NCBI GenBank assembly: GCA_030789695.1
Contig: CM061142.1
Span: 155,158,714-155,222,713 of the forward strand
Reading direction: 5' to 3'
Source: Scilla litardierei
Taxonomy: Eukaryota > Streptophyta > Magnoliopsida > Asparagales > Asparagaceae
Length of the DNA: 64,000 nucleotides
The first letter of the stretch is position 1. Every line of letters begins with the position of its first letter. A program made the position numbers and the translations under genes. Under the pieces are notes generated by a model. The model had not been told where the DNA came from. It saw only the letters and a program-made list of their open reading frames with translations, and made no database searches. Positions 22,336-35,208 of this stretch are shown piece by piece.

Positions 22336-25300
22336 TCATAAATCAAATTCTGATGAACTAATAATGCCCAGATTTCTTCTAAGTTTGAGAAAAGTTTTTT
22401 CCTTCAAAGGCTTAGTCAAAATATCGGCACCTTGATGTTCAGTAGAAATAAATTTTAAAATAATATCACCTTTCTGAACATGATCATCTAAAAAATGATG
22501 ACGTACATCAATATGTTTAGTGTGTGAATGATGAACTGGATTTTTAGACAAATTAATAGCACTAGTATTATCACACATTATAGGACATGTGGAACAATTA
22601 ATACCATAGTCTGAAATAGTTTGTTTCATCCATAAAATTTGAGCACATGCTAAACCGGTGGCAATATATTCTGCCTCGGTTGTTGATAATGAAACAGAGT
22701 TTTGCTTTTTGCTAAACCAGGAAACTAAGGCATGTCCTAAAAAGTGACATGTACCACTAGTACTTTTGCGGTCTGATTTGCAACCAGCAAAATCTGCATC
22801 ACTATATGATAATAAATCAAATGTGTTTGTTTTAGGATAAAATAAACCAAAATCAGAAGTATACTTAACATATCTAATAATCTGTTTTACGGCAGTTAGA
22901 TGTGAAACTTTAAGATTTGCCTGAAATCGTGCACATAAACATACTGAAAACATAATATCTGGTCTACTTGCAGTTAGATAAAGTAAGGAGCCAATCATAC
23001 CTCTGTATAGACGTTGATCAACACTCTTACCATTTAAATCTTTGTCGAGGGAAGTAGATGTACTCATCGGAGTACGTTTTTCTACAGAACTTTCTAAACC
23101 AAAGCGTTTGATGAGTTCTTTAGAGTACTTGCTTTGGTGGATGAATATTCCTTCCTTCATTTGTTTGATTTGAAGATCGAGGAAGTAATTTAGTTCACCC
23201 ATGTGACTCATCTCAAATTCTTTCTGCATAATTTTAGAGAAATCTTGACAAAGAGATTCGTTAGTAGAACCAAAAATAATATCATCAACATATATTTGAA
23301 TAATGATAATATCAGAATTTATGTTTTTAATAAATAAAGTAGAATCTATTTTACCAATAGAATATCCTGAATTTAAAAGATAACTTTTAAGTCTTTCATA
23401 CCAAGCACGAGGTGCTTGTTTGAGACCATATAAAGCCTTTTTCAATTTAAAAACATGATTTTCAAAATTTTCATGAATAAAACCTGGAGGTTGTTCCACA
23501 TAAACTTCTTCTTTAAGAAAACCATTTAGAAAAGTACTTTTCACATCCATTTGAAAAAGTTTAAAATCTTTAAAACAAGCGAATGATAATAACATTCTAA
23601 TAGATTCAAGACGAGCAACTGGTGCATAGGTTTCATCATAATTAATACCTTCTTCTTGATTATAACCTTTTGCAACCAATCGTGCCTTGTTTCTAATTAC
23701 CTGACCAGATTCATCCAATTTATTTTTGAATACACACTTGGTACCAATAATTGAATGATCTGATGGTCTGGGAACTAATTCCCAAACATCATTCCGTTGA
23801 AATTGGTTGAGTTCTTCCTGCATAGCCATAATCGATGAACTGTCTTCACATGCATCTTTGATGTTCTTTGGTTCAATGGTTGAGAGAAATGCACAATGTG
23901 CCATTTGATCTATTTGGCGATGAGTTCTCACTCCATCTGTAATATTTCCAATGATTAGTTCTAATGGATGATTTGGAACTTGTGCAAATGCCTTAGGAAG
24001 ATCTGCATTATCTGAAATAGACTCAACAGAATGTTTAGTAGCATCAATTTCATCAAGTTTTATATTATCTAAAGAATTAGAAAGAGGTAATATATTCTCT
24101 TCATCATCAATGATGGGAGAATTAGATGAGGGATTCTCATCAAATGTGACATGAAGTGATTCTTCAACTGTTGAAGTTCTTTTGTTGTATACTCTGTAGG
24201 CTTTGCTACGTGTTGAGTATCCAACAAACATACCTTCATCAGATTTAGAATCAAATTTGTCAAGTGCATCTTTAGTATTAAGAATAAAACATTTACATCC
24301 AAATACTTTAAAATATGATACACGAGAAATACGATTAAAGAATAATTCAAAACAAGTTTTATTAAGTAATGGCCTAATAAAAACTTTATTCATAATGTAA
24401 CAAGCAGTTGCTACAGCATCTGCCCAAAAATATTTTGGTAGATTACTATCACAAAGCATTGTTCTTGCACATTCTTGTAAAGTTCTATTTTTCCTTTCTA
24501 CTACTCCATTCTGAGGAGGAGCGCGAGGAAAAGAAAAATTGTGAGTAATGCCATTTTCATTACAAAACTTGGTAAATGATTCATTTTCAAATTCTCCCCC
24601 ATGATCACTACGAATAGTAATAATGTTAGAGGATTTGATTTTTTGTATCTTTTTACAAAATACTGAAAACTCTTCAAAAGCATCATTCTTGTTTTGTAAG
24701 AATATAACCCAAGTGTATCTAGAATAATCATCAACAATGACAAATGCATATCTACTTCTATTCAAAGAAGCTACTCTTGAAGGACCAAATAAATCTAGGT
24801 GTAGGAGTTCTAATGGTCTCTTTGTTGAGATAACGTCCTTTGATTTAAAAGAAGATTCGTGCATTTTTCCTTGTTGACAAGCATCACAGAAATGTTTGTG
24901 TTTGAAAGAAATATTTGGCATTCCATTAACTAACTTGTGTTTTGAAATACATGCTAGATTTTTGAAATTAGTGTGTCCAAAGCGTTTATGCCATAAAAGA
25001 GTATCATCTGACGTAATCATTAAACAATGATTATGAATGGTAACAGACATGCATAAGATATATATGTTATTCTTACGCTTACCACGAAATAAGATAGACG
25101 ACATATCTGAATCATAAATGATGCAATCATTTTGTTCAAAAACTATTTTGTAATTTTTATCGCATAACTGACTAATGGAAAGTAAGTTGTGTTTCAAACC
25201 ATCAACCAGGAGAATATTTTCGATGATAGGCTGATTTGTATTACCAACTGTTCCAGTGCCTATGATTTTACCTTTGTTGTTGTCACCAAAAGTAACTGTG

Positions 25301-25374
25301 CCTCCTTGTTTGTACTTGACCGTTGAAAGTAGTTTGAAATTTCCTGTCATATGTTTTGAACATCCACTATCCAA
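22336..25374 (-). CDS. Pol polyprotein of SIRE copy 2, uninterrupted
   Basis: 1012 codons with no stop or frameshift. Residue positions: protease active site DSG at 2-4; integrase zinc finger around H129-C166; integrase triad D194, D257, E293; RT catalytic D610 and YVDD 695-698; RNase H D859, E902, D935. It cuts the polyprotein, copies RNA to DNA and integrates it. The true frame extends upstream to the gag stop at 25,450-25,452, with a second TAA at 25,414-25,416 between. Possible damage: Cys replaces the usual Trp in GTKCVFKNK and Thr the usual Ala in VKSTFLNG. With gag split by element 3, this copy is not autonomous, though pol might still act in trans. Confidence 0.9.
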   Translation of the reverse strand: MDSGCSKHMTGNFKLLSTVKYKQGGTVTFGDNNKGKIIGTGTVGNTNQPIIENILLVDGLKHNLLSISQLCDKNYKIVFEQNDCIIYDSDMSSILFRGKRKNNIYILCMSVTIHNHCLMITSDDTLLWHKRFGHTNFKNLACISKHKLVNGMPNISFKHKHFCDACQQGKMHESSFKSKDVISTKRPLELLHLDLFGPSRVASLNRSRYAFVIVDDYSRYTWVIFLQNKNDAFEEFSVFCKKIQKIKSSNIITIRSDHGGEFENESFTKFCNENGITHNFSFPRAPPQNGVVERKNRTLQECARTMLCDSNLPKYFWADAVATACYIMNKVFIRPLLNKTCFELFFNRISRVSYFKVFGCKCFILNTKDALDKFDSKSDEGMFVGYSTRSKAYRVYNKRTSTVEESLHVTFDENPSSNSPIIDDEENILPLSNSLDNIKLDEIDATKHSVESISDNADLPKAFAQVPNHPLELIIGNITDGVRTHRQIDQMAHCAFLSTIEPKNIKDACEDSSSIMAMQEELNQFQRNDVWELVPRPSDHSIIGTKCVFKNKLDESGQVIRNKARLVAKGYNQEEGINYDETYAPVARLESIRMLLSFACFKDFKLFQMDVKSTFLNGFLKEEVYVEQPPGFIHENFENHVFKLKKALYGLKQAPRAWYERLKSYLLNSGYSIGKIDSTLFIKNINSDIIIIQIYVDDIIFGSTNESLCQDFSKIMQKEFEMSHMGELNYFLDLQIKQMKEGIFIHQSKYSKELIKRFGLESSVEKRTPMSTSTSLDKDLNGKSVDQRLYRGMIGSLLYLTASRPDIMFSVCLCARFQANLKVSHLTAVKQIIRYVKYTSDFGLFYPKTNTFDLLSYSDADFAGCKSDRKSTSGTCHFLGHALVSWFSKKQNSVSLSTTEAEYIATGLACAQILWMKQTISDYGINCSTCPIMCDNTSAINLSKNPVHHSHTKHIDVRHHFLDDHVQKGDIILKFISTEHQGADILTKPLKEKTFLKLRRNLGIISSSEFDL

Positions 25375-25449
25375 AATCCATCTTTCCTTTTTAGGTACCT
25401 GAAAGATAAAACATTAAGCATTGGTACCCCTTTTTGAGGGTCCTTGGGA

Positions 25450-25714
25450 TTAGATTTTTGGAAGCCAAACCCAAGTGGAGTTTGGCTTTCTAAGATAATC
25501 ACTAGAATAAACAATAGAATGCATATAATGAGAAATATAACTATTTCTAACTTTTAAACATGAATCCTTAGGAACCCATATATTAATTGTAGTAGGTTTC
25601 CTAGGAAATGTTTTTGAAATGTTGGTAACATTTCTTTGTGAAGAAGAAGTAGGAATGTTTACTTTCTTCGTGTAAATAAATGCATGATTCTTCTTTTGTG
25701 GTTTAACAAAAGTT
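25450..25714 (-). pseudogene. Gag carboxyl end of SIRE copy 2
   Basis: Continues gag from 33,702 after the element 3 insertion, in the same frame once the insertion and target duplication (7,982 bp) are removed. Ends WVWLPKI and TAA at 25,450-25,452, exactly as in copy 1 and element 7. Confidence 0.8.
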
Positions 25715-25719
25715 GTTTA

Positions 25720-26325
25720 TGTTGGATATGGATGACGTTTGTACACCCTTGTAGGGGATGTACGAGGGAACACGGACCTCGAACGTCGCACACACAAAGT
25801 CGTGTGCAAAGGGAATCTGTTCCCTTGCGGAGAGGATCTCTAGATTAATGGGAAAGTCGCATTATATGTGCATAAGTGCATGCGACATATGGCTAATAAA
25901 GGGGTAATATCTTAAGCTTATGTTGTACCATGCATATGGTACAACTTAAGCTTATAATGTGCCATGTACGATGGTACACCTTAGTTAAATTGTTCCAAAG
26001 GAACAATTACTCCTAAAACAACTACCTTGGGGGCTATAAATAAGACCCAAGGGTTAGCCATTTCCTTACACTTTTGCATGGCATTTCTTGCATGCATTTC
26101 ATTCTAGCGAAGCTCTGCCGAAATCCTTCCTCTCTCTTTATCCAAGTTCTTAATCTAAAAGTAGAGATTTAGATTGTGGATTTAGTAGCCTTACTCCGTT
26201 CGTGAGAAGACTCGATCCGTCGTGGCGAATCCGAAGGCAAAGTTCCGAGACTACCGTGTCGCATACGCAAGCGTAAGTCTCAACTTTATTTATCGATCCT
26301 AACTCTGTTTTGACAGGATCCAACA
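25720..26325 (+). repeat. 5' LTR of element 3
   Basis: 606 bp, TG...CA. TATA box TATAAATA around 26,035-26,042. Carries inverted motifs TTAAGCTTATGTTGTACCAT / ATGGTACAACTTAAGCTTAT (25,912-25,953) and TTGTTCC/GGAACAA. Confidence 0.95.
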
Positions 26326-26326
26326 T

Positions 26327-26337
26327 TGGTATCAGAG
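26327..26337 (+). other. Primer binding site of element 3
   Basis: TGGTATCAGAG one base after the LTR. Initiator tRNA-Met type. Confidence 0.85.
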
Positions 26338-26817
26338 CCATACGGGTTCGCCCCGGTCAAACCGCCGCCCCGTCGAAACTATGAACGAGTCGTTGTCTTT
26401 TTCACGAATGGGTCTCCTACCATTACGGATATGGTAGGAACGCTTCGTGACGGAGAGAACGCAGCGGTTGTTCTTTTCACATTAGGGTCTCCTATCATTA
26501 CGGATATGGTAGGAACTCTCTGTGACGGGAAGAACCGACCGTTCATGTAGTATGTTATTTTTCATTTTTGGCACACGGCCATTAGAAAATAACTACTTTC
26601 TCGACGAACGGGTGCTTCATCGACGAACGGGTGCTTCATCGAGGAAGATGATGGTAGTTATCTCCATCGGAGAAGATGAATTTTAGTGCATGTGCGCCAT
26701 GGCCAAATGGGCTATGAAGGCCATGCACCCCCCTCCCCATGCGGAGGGGGTTGGCTACGGCCAATAACCACCACGGCCACCCTTCCGGTGGGGTGTGCGG
26801 CAACCCCATTCAAAGGG

Positions 26818-27205
26818 GGTGGCCGGCCATGGCCAAAGGGGCCATGGCCGGCCAATGCCAAATGGCGTTGGCCATAACCGGCCATGGCCAAGCCATGGCC
26901 GGCCATGGCCAGGCCGGCAGGGGCCGGCCACGGCCAGGCCGGCAATAGCCGGCCTCGGCCACGGCCTGCCGGCCTGGCCGACCCTGGCAGTGGCCAGGGC
27001 CGGCCTGCAGGCCCTGGCAGTGGCCAGGGCATGGCCGGCCCTGGCCGGCCTCGGCCAGGGCAGAGGCCCTGGCCGAGGGGCCAGGGCCCCTGGCCGGCCA
27101 GGGCAGAGGCCCTGGCCGAGGGGCCAGGGCCCCTGGCCGGCCAGGGCAGAGGCCTTGGCCGGCCCTTGGCCAGCCTCGGCCAGGGCAGAGGCCCTGGCCG
27201 GGGGA
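26818..27205 (+). repeat. GGCC-rich island in the leader of element 3
   Basis: About 390 bp of GGCC-based, largely self-complementary sequence. It holds a perfect 43-bp tandem repeat (27,061-27,103 and 27,104-27,146) and a partial third unit. Long Gly/Pro/Ala/Arg frames on both strands are artefacts. Counterpart of the island at 12,345-12,665 in element 4, with the same border sequence. Confidence 0.85.
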
Positions 27206-27317
27206 AATTTCAGACCATTAACATTGGTCGACCAATTTGGGTGTTTTGGTCGACCAATTCGGCAAAAAGGCCTTGGTCGAATATGAACGTGCAAACTAGC
27301 CCATACGGGGTGTCTAA

Positions 27318-27515
27318 AGGCTCTACTCCTTGAAGATTAGCCATAGTGCTCTACTTCATGCGAGATTAGCCGTAGTGCTCTACTCCTTGAAGATTAGCTG
27401 TAATGATCTACTTCATGCGAGATTAGCCATGTCATTGTGCTCTACTCTACGGAGATTAGCCAATGAACTTATAACGTTGTGCTCTACTCTACGGAGATTA
27501 GCCAATGTATTTTCA
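27318..27515 (+). repeat. GAGATTAGCCATAGTGCTCTACT tandem repeat in the leader of element 3
   Basis: Five or six imperfect copies of a roughly 33-bp unit (GATTAGCC...GTGCTCTACTCCTTGAA) between the GGCC island and gag. It is not evident in element 4. Confidence 0.75.
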
Positions 27516-27964
27516 AATTTTTTTGAAAAAGGTGTTTTCAAATAGGTTATGTCCCGTCCTTAATCGGGATAGCGCAATTTAGAATTCCAAGTCCTACTAC
27601 GATCCGGCCATGGTTATCTAACCCATGGGTGTGTAGAACAGGTCTCGTGGCTTGGCAATTGTTGCGCTAAAATTCTTTGCGCAAACTCTCACCTATTCCA
27701 TTTTGAAAGATATGTTTTTCAAAAGTATTTTTCCGCTGCCGGTACCATACGGGTATCATTTCTGATTTCTTTTTACTTGAGATAAGTAAGAGGGATACTT
27801 TGAAAGTTACTTCTAGATGGTAGTTGGGAATGTAGTGAACTTCTCGATTCTAGAGTAACATTTCAGGGCATCCAAGGAACTTATCAAGTGTTTAAAGAAT
27901 CGAAACTTTATGCATAGAATTTTGATCGTGTTTTTCATTTTCTTTGCAGTTTTTTGATTCGAAT

Positions 27965-30900
27965 ATGTCTACCGCTTCTAAGAACATTGTCGCAGAGCTT
28001 AACAAAGGTGAAAAGCTCAATGGCGACAATTATAAACTTTGGTCAATAAAAATCCAATATGTTTTGGAAGAGCAAGATGTGCTTGAAACACTCCAAAACA
28101 TAATGGAAGAACCTAAGTTGGGCAATACGGCCCAACACAAGAGGGACCGAGAAGCTTATGAGACTTGGACTCGAAAGAACAAAATAGCACGTATTACGTT
28201 ACTGTCCGCAATAGACAATGACATAATGCGTCTATTTCAGGAATTCGTCCTAGCCAAAGACATATGGTCTGAGCTAGAAATAAAGTTTGGTGGAACTTCG
28301 GTTACCAAACTCCGCTCCTTAAATATTCAATTTGATTCGTACAAGATGCGGCGAGATCATTCTATGAAAAAGCATCTCCGCTACATGGCGAATCTCTTAT
28401 CTGAATTGAAGGATGCGGGTGTTATGCTGTCTGACGAACAACAGATCCAAGCAGTCATTCGTTCACTCCCAGATAGCTGGGATAACATGAAAATGCACCT
28501 CACTCATAATGAGTGCATTAAAACTTTAAGCGATGTAACAAAACACCTCGAACTCGAGGAAGAGCGGATTCAAGCCGCAAAACCTAGTGCAGAAGTGCAC
28601 ATGGCCACTAGTTCCTCACATGGAGGAAATAAGCGGAAGAATAAACGCTTAAGATTTGTGAACGAACGAAAGCAGGAACCGGAAACCTCAAAGAAGACTA
28701 AGATCAAAAAGTGGCAAAAGAATGTGCACTCAAAGAAGAAAAACTTGAAGAAGATCAAGTGCTTTAAGTGCAACAAGTACGGTCACTTCGCCCGTACATG
28801 TACGGATGGAAGTGATAAGGTAACTTGTAGGGCTAGTTACATATGTGTTTCTAGTTCCGTGTTTCTTGCTGAATCTAACTATTTTTGGTTGATTGATTCA
28901 GGGGCCACAGAACACGTAGCGAAGGACAGAAGGTTCTTCGTAGAGTATCGAAAGATAACTCAAGGAACAAAGTGGATATACGTCGGCAACAACACTCGTG
29001 TTGAAGTCAAAGGCGTCGGAACATGCAAGCTAGTTCTCGACAACGGCCGGACTTTATTATTGCACGACGTCCTCTTTGCTCCAGATATTAGAAGGAATAT
29101 CGTATCCGTGGTCATGTTAATGTCTTTAGATTATGAATGGAGGCTCTATAAACAAAAGGTTGACCTTGTTTGTAATAGTTCTTTAATTGGGTCGGGTAAT
29201 GTTTGTAATGGATTAATTGTTTTAAACACAATGTATGATGATTCTTCTTCTATTAATGAAATTTTCCATTTGACAAATGCTTCTAACTCTGAATCTGAGA
29301 TCATTTGTTGGCATGCAAGACTTGGTCATATTGGACCAACTAGAATGGATAGACTTGCCAAAAGTGGCTTGCTATCTAATGTTTCAAAAGTTTAAATGTC
29401 AACTTGCAAACATTGTCTTGTAGGGAAAACTTGTCGCAAGCCATTTGGAACTGGCACAAGGGCCGAAGTTTCATTACAGCTTATCCATTCGGACATTTGC
29501 GGTCCAATGAATGTTAAGACAAGACGCGGGAAGTCCTATTTCATCACATTCATTGATGACTTCACCCGTTTCGGTCATATTTATTTGATTTCCCACAAAC
29601 ATGAAGCTTTATCTTGCTTCAAAAACTATATGAGTTTAGTGGAAAATCAACTAGATCGCAAGGTAAAGGTCTTGTGAACCGATCGGGGTGGAGAATATCA
29701 ATCAACGAGTTTTAAGGAACTCTGTGATGAAAAAGGCATAGTTCATCAAATAACTATGCCTTATACTCCGCAACAAAACGGTGTTGCGGAAAGAAGAAAT
29801 AGGACATTGATGGAAATGGTCCGATCAATGATGTCTCAGGCAAATTTGCCCATCACCTTTTGGGGTGATGCATTATTGACGGCAGCATTCATCTTAAACC
29901 GTGTACCCTCGAAGTCGGTAAGTTATACTCCTTATGAGTTGTGGAACAATAGAACTCCCGACTTAAGCATTCTAAAACTTTGGGGTTGTGCCTCTTATGC
30001 ACATTTATCCTCTCACAAATATGGCAAACTTGGGCCACGTGGGAGGAAGTGTATCTTCATCCGATACGCTGAAAACTCCAAAGGATATGTTTTCGTCGGT
30101 CAAGAGGACAATGTGGGTCTTATAGAATTCGAATCGAGGGATGTTGTCTTCTTGGAAAACGAGTTTCCAAGACAGGGTGAGATAAGTCAAGACTTATCCT
30201 TATTTGAGACTTGGGATCAAGAAGGATCGGAACGTTCGAGTGGGAGAATTCTTGGTGAAGAATAAAATACGTTTCAAACTTCACCAATGGATAATACGAA
30301 CGATACCAATCCTATTCCGAGTGGGAGTGATATTATTCCAAGTGGGAGTAATGTCATTCCAAGTGGGAGTGATCAAACTCAAGCAAGACGTAGTAATCGA
30401 ACGAGGCTAACACCTCTGAGATTTGAGGATGAATTTCCTCAAACATTCATGACATTACTACAAGATGATGACGAACCTGCAAATTTCAAACAGGCCGTCA
30501 CATGCCCTGCTAAAGATAAATGGATAGCGGCGATGGAAGAAGAACTTCAATCCATGAAAACAAACCAAGTCTGGGACTTGGTTGATTTACCTAAGGGACG
30601 TAGAGCCATTGGGAACAAGTGGGTTCTCAAAATCAAGCATAAGGCTGATGGCTCCATCGAGAAATATAAAGCTCGCCTTGTTGCGAAAGGTTTCATGCAA
30701 CAGGAAGGAATAGACTACGAAGAGACTTTCTCTCCTGTCATGCGTTTTACCTCCATTCGCTTAATTCTGGCAATGGTGGCTTGTTTGGACCTCGAGTTAC
30801 ATCAGATGGATGTAAAGACTGCTTTTCTTAACGGAGAACTAGATGAGGAGATCTACATGGAACAACCAAACGGGTTTGTACAAGAAGAAAACAAACATAA

Positions 30901-32035
30901 GGTTTGTAAACTTCGTAAATCCATATATGGTCATAAACAATCCTCAAGGCAGTGGTATATGCGCTTTCAAGAAGTCGTTTTGTCGTATGGTTTCTCCATG
31001 CTCGACGAGGACAACTGCGTATACATTAAGAGGATTAAGAACAAGTATGTAATTATGTCTCTTTATGTAGATGACATACTTATAGCCGGAAATGATAAGC
31101 GTCTTATCATGGATATCAAAGCTTGGCTTTCATCCGTCTTTGAAATGAAAGACATGGGTGAAGCTGCATATATCCTTGGGGTTAAGATCTCAAGAAATCG
31201 TTCCAAGAAACTTCTTTCTCTCTCTCAAGAGACATATATAAAGAAAGTTTTAGAACGGTTTAATATGCAGGACTGCAAGCCAATTGATACTCCAATAAGC
31301 AAAGGCGAGGGTCTATGTTTGGAAATGTGTCCCAAAGATCCAAAAGAAAAGAAAGCTATGGAAAAGGTTCCATACTCCAGTGCTGTCGGGAGTCTGATGT
31401 ACGCCATGATGTGTACCAGACCGGACATTTGCTATGATGTTGGTATGGTAAGCCGTTACCAATCCAACCCAGGACAGGCACACTGGAAAGCGGTGAAGAG
31501 GATATTAAGGTACCTCAAAGGGATTGCAGACTATGCGTTGTGCTATCAAGGCAATACCTTGAGACTCGAAGGCTATACCGATGCTGATTGGGCAGGTGAT
31601 CTCGACGAGCGAAGATCTACCTCAGGCTTTGTTTTCTTGCTCGGGAATGGTGCAATATCCTGGAGCAGCAAGAAGCAAACCTGCATCGCCCTATCAACCA
31701 TGGAAGCCGAATTCGTAGCATTCAGCATGGCGGTCCAAGAAGCTGTTTGGCTTAGGAAATTCTTAGACATGCTGACGGATGCCACTGACTCAAGCACTGT
31801 TCCTATATACAGTGATAGTCAAGCTTCGATTGCCTATGTCAAAGATCCTAAATTTCATTGTAAGACCAAACACATTGATATTCGATTCAAGTTTGCGAAT
31901 GACTATGACAAACGGAAGGAAGTAGACATAGGATACATATCCACGCATGAGATGATAGTGGATCCCCTTACTAAGGCGATCCCCAGAGATGTGTTCTACA
32001 AACACTTATCATCTATGGGAATGCGTAGGTGCTGA
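27965..32035 (+). pseudogene. Gag-pol of element 3, one frame with three nonsense codons
   Basis: Start ATG 27,965 (MSTASKNIV). Gag carries the zinc knuckle CFKCNKYGHFARTC. Protease motif LIDSGATEH; integrase with CKHCLVGKTC, then DRGGEY and PQQNGVAERRNRTL; RT with SLYVDDILIAG; RNase H with YTDADWAGD and SDSQASIA; end SMGMRRC. All parts lie in one frame. Stops interrupt it at 29,393-29,395 (TAA), 29,675-29,677 (TGA just before the second integrase Asp) and 30,263-30,265 (TAA in the integrase-RT linker). No frameshift is seen. The linker has three tandem units encoding IPSGSD/N. Dead as it stands, although the LTRs are young. Confidence 0.9.
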
Positions 32036-33078
32036 GCTGTATCTTGTAATATTTCCCATGTCTATAGAAGATCAAAGTTTAATAAAAGAAAGAAGTTCTT
32101 TTATATATTGCATACAAGTTTCTTACAAATGATTTTATACATTTGTGTTTAAGTCTCAGCTATTTTATTGTGTGTATGTCGGACAGATTAAGGTTGGCTC
32201 TCTCACATGAGCAACCGCCTTATCTTATCAGATGGATAAGATAGAGATGAGACTAGTTTAAAGTCAAAATCATTAGACAAATGATTTAGAGTCGTGACTT
32301 AAACAAGATAGTCAAATGAAAGATCTGCATCATATGGATGCTTACAAAAGATCTGAGATCTGTATCACAAGGATATTTGAAAAAGATCTCATAGGATTTT
32401 TTAAATCCTATCTGTCTTATGCAGGATGAGAGTCCGGGAATATTTCATGAGTAGTAAGGGGACTCAAAAGATAGACACTGTGGTGTCTGATCTTTCATCC
32501 GTACAACATCATTAAGACATACTCTCCCTAGGAAAGGAGTGATGTTGTAATACGTGTTCATACCACGTATGCATTTCGACCACTGAGTTAATAGCAATAG
32601 TGTTTGCTATTATGTGAGACTCAAAGGCCATACGGGTCTTAACTCTTACACTCAAGGACCCCAATTGGTTCCTTTAGATTTGACGAGATGATCGCTATCT
32701 TAGCGTGTTGCTAATGGGCTATGATAATTCGGCTCGGCGGGGCACGTTAGAAAAGCGAATCAAGTCAAGATCAGAAGGTTCGTAAGAAGAGGAAGATTGA
32801 TTTCATATTCGCATTTGGACTTTAATGATTCAAAGATGGCCAGCCAATTGTAATCCAGATGGGATTCAATTGTTGAATATAAAGTATAAGAAATGTGAAG
32901 AAATAATCTAGGGTAAAGCATGCGTTGAACTACTCAACTTTGCACCTTCGAGGTCGTTGTGTATCTCTAACAAGTGCACAACAACAGACTCTACGCGCAT
33001 GACGGTCGCACTGTCTATTTCTCGGTATGATAGATGAAAGAACTAAGAGAAAGACGTTCTCTTACAATCCCCTCAAGT
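32036..33078 (+). other. 3' untranslated region of element 3
   Basis: About 1 kb without coding capacity, yet clearly alignable with 38,549-39,551 of element 4 (for example GTTGGCTCTCTCACATGAGC and GTAATCCAGATGGGATTCAA). Conservation between two LTR families suggests a structural or cis-acting role. Confidence 0.75.
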
Positions 33079-33090
33079 GTGAGTGGGAGA
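33079..33090 (+). other. Polypurine tract of element 3
   Basis: GTGAGTGGGAGA immediately before the 3' LTR. Confidence 0.85.
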
Positions 33091-33696
33091 TGTTGGATAT
33101 GGATGACGTTTGTACACCCTTGTAGGGGATGTACGAGGGAACACGGACCTCGAACGTCGCACACACAAAGTCGTGTGCAAAGGGAATCTGTTCCCTTGCG
33201 GAGAGGATCTCTAGATTAATGGGAAAGTCACATTATATATGCATAAGTGCATGCGACATATGGCTAATAAAGGGGTAATATCTTAAGCTTATGTTGTACC
33301 ATGCATATGGTACAACTTAAGCTTATAATGTGCCATGTACGATGGTACACCTTAGTTAAATTGTTCCAAAGGAACAATTACTCCTAAAATAACTACCTTG
33401 GGGGCTATAAATAAGACCCAAGGGTTAGCCATTTCCTTACACTTTTGCATGGCATTTATTGCATGCATTTCATTCTAGCGAAGCTCTGCCGAAATCCTTC
33501 CTCTCTCTTTATCCAAGTTCTTAATCTAAAAGTAGAGATTTAGATTGTGGATTTAGTAGCCTTACTCCGTTCGTGAGACGACTCGATCCGTCGTGGCGAA
33601 TCCGAAGGCAAAGTTCCGACACTACCGTGCCGCATACGCAAGCGTAAGTCTCAACTTTATTTATCGATCCTAACTCTGTTTTGACAGGATCCAACA
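33091..33696 (+). repeat. 3' LTR of element 3
   Basis: 606 bp, followed by target duplication GTTTT. About seven substitutions against the 5' LTR and no indel by eye. Confidence 0.95.
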
Positions 33697-33701
33697 GTTT
33701 T

Positions 33702-35198
33702 ACCACAAGAGGAAGAAGTGTTATAAGTCTTGGGTACATCCTTTTTAGAATATCCCAATCCTTGTCTATGATTTGCTGGATATTGAATTTTAAGCAAATC
33801 ATCGAGATTAGTCTTTCCTTTGTTAAATTTATTAACATTGGATGTCATTTCTTCGTATTTCATCTTTAGTGAAGAAATACTTTTATCCATTTCGGATATT
33901 TGTGTATGTAGTTCTAGATTCTTAGTTTTGAGAATATCATTCTCTTTACTAAGATCCAAATTTTGAGAAGATGTATTCTCAATATGTATGGAATTTGATG
34001 CAGTGTTTTTAGAAGAGGATAATTCTTGATATTTAATAAGGAGATCATCATTATTCCATTTCAATGATTTATGTTGACTATTCAATTTTTTGAAACGAGA
34101 ATAAAGATCTTTTAATGCATCAAGTAATTCTTCGTTATTAAAAGAACTTACCTCATCTTCATCTTCTTGTGCCATAAAGCACATGTTGGTATTTTCATTT
34201 AGATCATCATCTTCATCATCTGAAGAATCATCCCATGTTGCTGCAAATGCCTTTTTCATTTTGTCAAACCTCCTTTCTCTTCTGGATTGATCATTGTTGG
34301 AAGTTTTGAACTTTGCTTTGAGAAGTGGACAGTCTTTCTTTTTATGTCCTGGCTTATTGCAATTAAAGCAAAGAGAAGAATCAGTATTCTTAGATTTAAA
34401 ATTATTATACTTACCTTTCTGAAAGAATTTTCTGAAGTTTTTGGCAAAAAATGTCATATCATCATCTGAATCTTCATTATCTAATGTTGCGTTGAAGGCA
34501 AGTACTTTCTTCTTTTGATCTGATTCTTCTTTCTCATCTTGTAGTGTAACTTCATGGGCCATTAAGTTACCAATAAGATCTTCCATAGATAATGTGGAAA
34601 GATCATTGGCTTCCTCAATAGCGGTGATCTTTGGACGCCATACTGGAGTTAAAGCTTTAAGAATTTTGCGAACCTGTTCAAGAGAAGTGTAAGTTTTTCC
34701 AAGAGCATTTAAAGAATTTATAATATTAGTAAACCTGGTGTTCATTTCTCCAATTGTCTCTTGGTCCTTCATCTTGAATAACTCGAATTTGTGAACCAAA
34801 ACGGAAATCTTAGTTTCCTTCACTTTACTGGTTCCTTCATGAGTTACCTCAAGTATATGCCAAATCTCCTTAGCACTTTTGGCCTGAGATACTCGATTAA
34901 ACTCATGTTTATACATAGCACAAAATAAAGCATTCATGGCCTTTGAGTTGTTGGTTTTTGCAGCTTTGTCGTTGGCGGTCCAATCAGCAACAGGAGTTGT
35001 TGGCTTTTCGTATCCTGTCTCTACGATGTCACAAATCTCATAATGCATACTTTGGAGATGAATCTCCATTCGTATTTTCCAATATGAGTAATTTGAACCA
35101 TCAAATAGAGGAGGACGAGATTGAGAGTGCCCTTCAGGATGCTGATTGTAGTTGTGTGGAACGGCGTTCATGTTTGATGCTAAGGAACTTGCTGCCAT
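33702..35198 (-). pseudogene. Gag amino part of SIRE copy 2, cut by element 3
   Basis: Starts MAASSLASNMNAVPHNYNQH; the same Gag as copy 1 with zinc knuckle CFNCNKPGHKKKDC and acidic tail. The frame is open through the position of the copy 1 nonsense codon (Gly kept) and breaks where element 3 entered (after CGKT). The last residues of the apparent frame (33,657-33,696) are antisense LTR of element 3. Confidence 0.9.
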
Positions 35199-35208
35199 CT
35201 TAACCTTT

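Larger units (their letters stand above)
25720..33696 (+). mobile_element. Element 3: complete Ty1/copia element, recent insertion
   Basis: Two LTRs of 606 bp (25,720-26,325 and 33,091-33,696) differ at about seven sites by eye count. Target duplication GTTTA (25,715-25,719) / GTTTT (33,697-33,701); the uninterrupted paralogue in SIRE copy 1 reads GTTTT at this point. Contains primer site, GGCC-rich leader, a single gag-pol frame (27,965-32,035) with three nonsense codons, 3' region and polypurine tract. The innermost and youngest element of the nest. Confidence 0.95.

Noticed and set aside
26755..27333. Open frames up to 179 codons on both strands
   Set aside because: The same artefact in the GGCC island of element 3; no domain and no start context.
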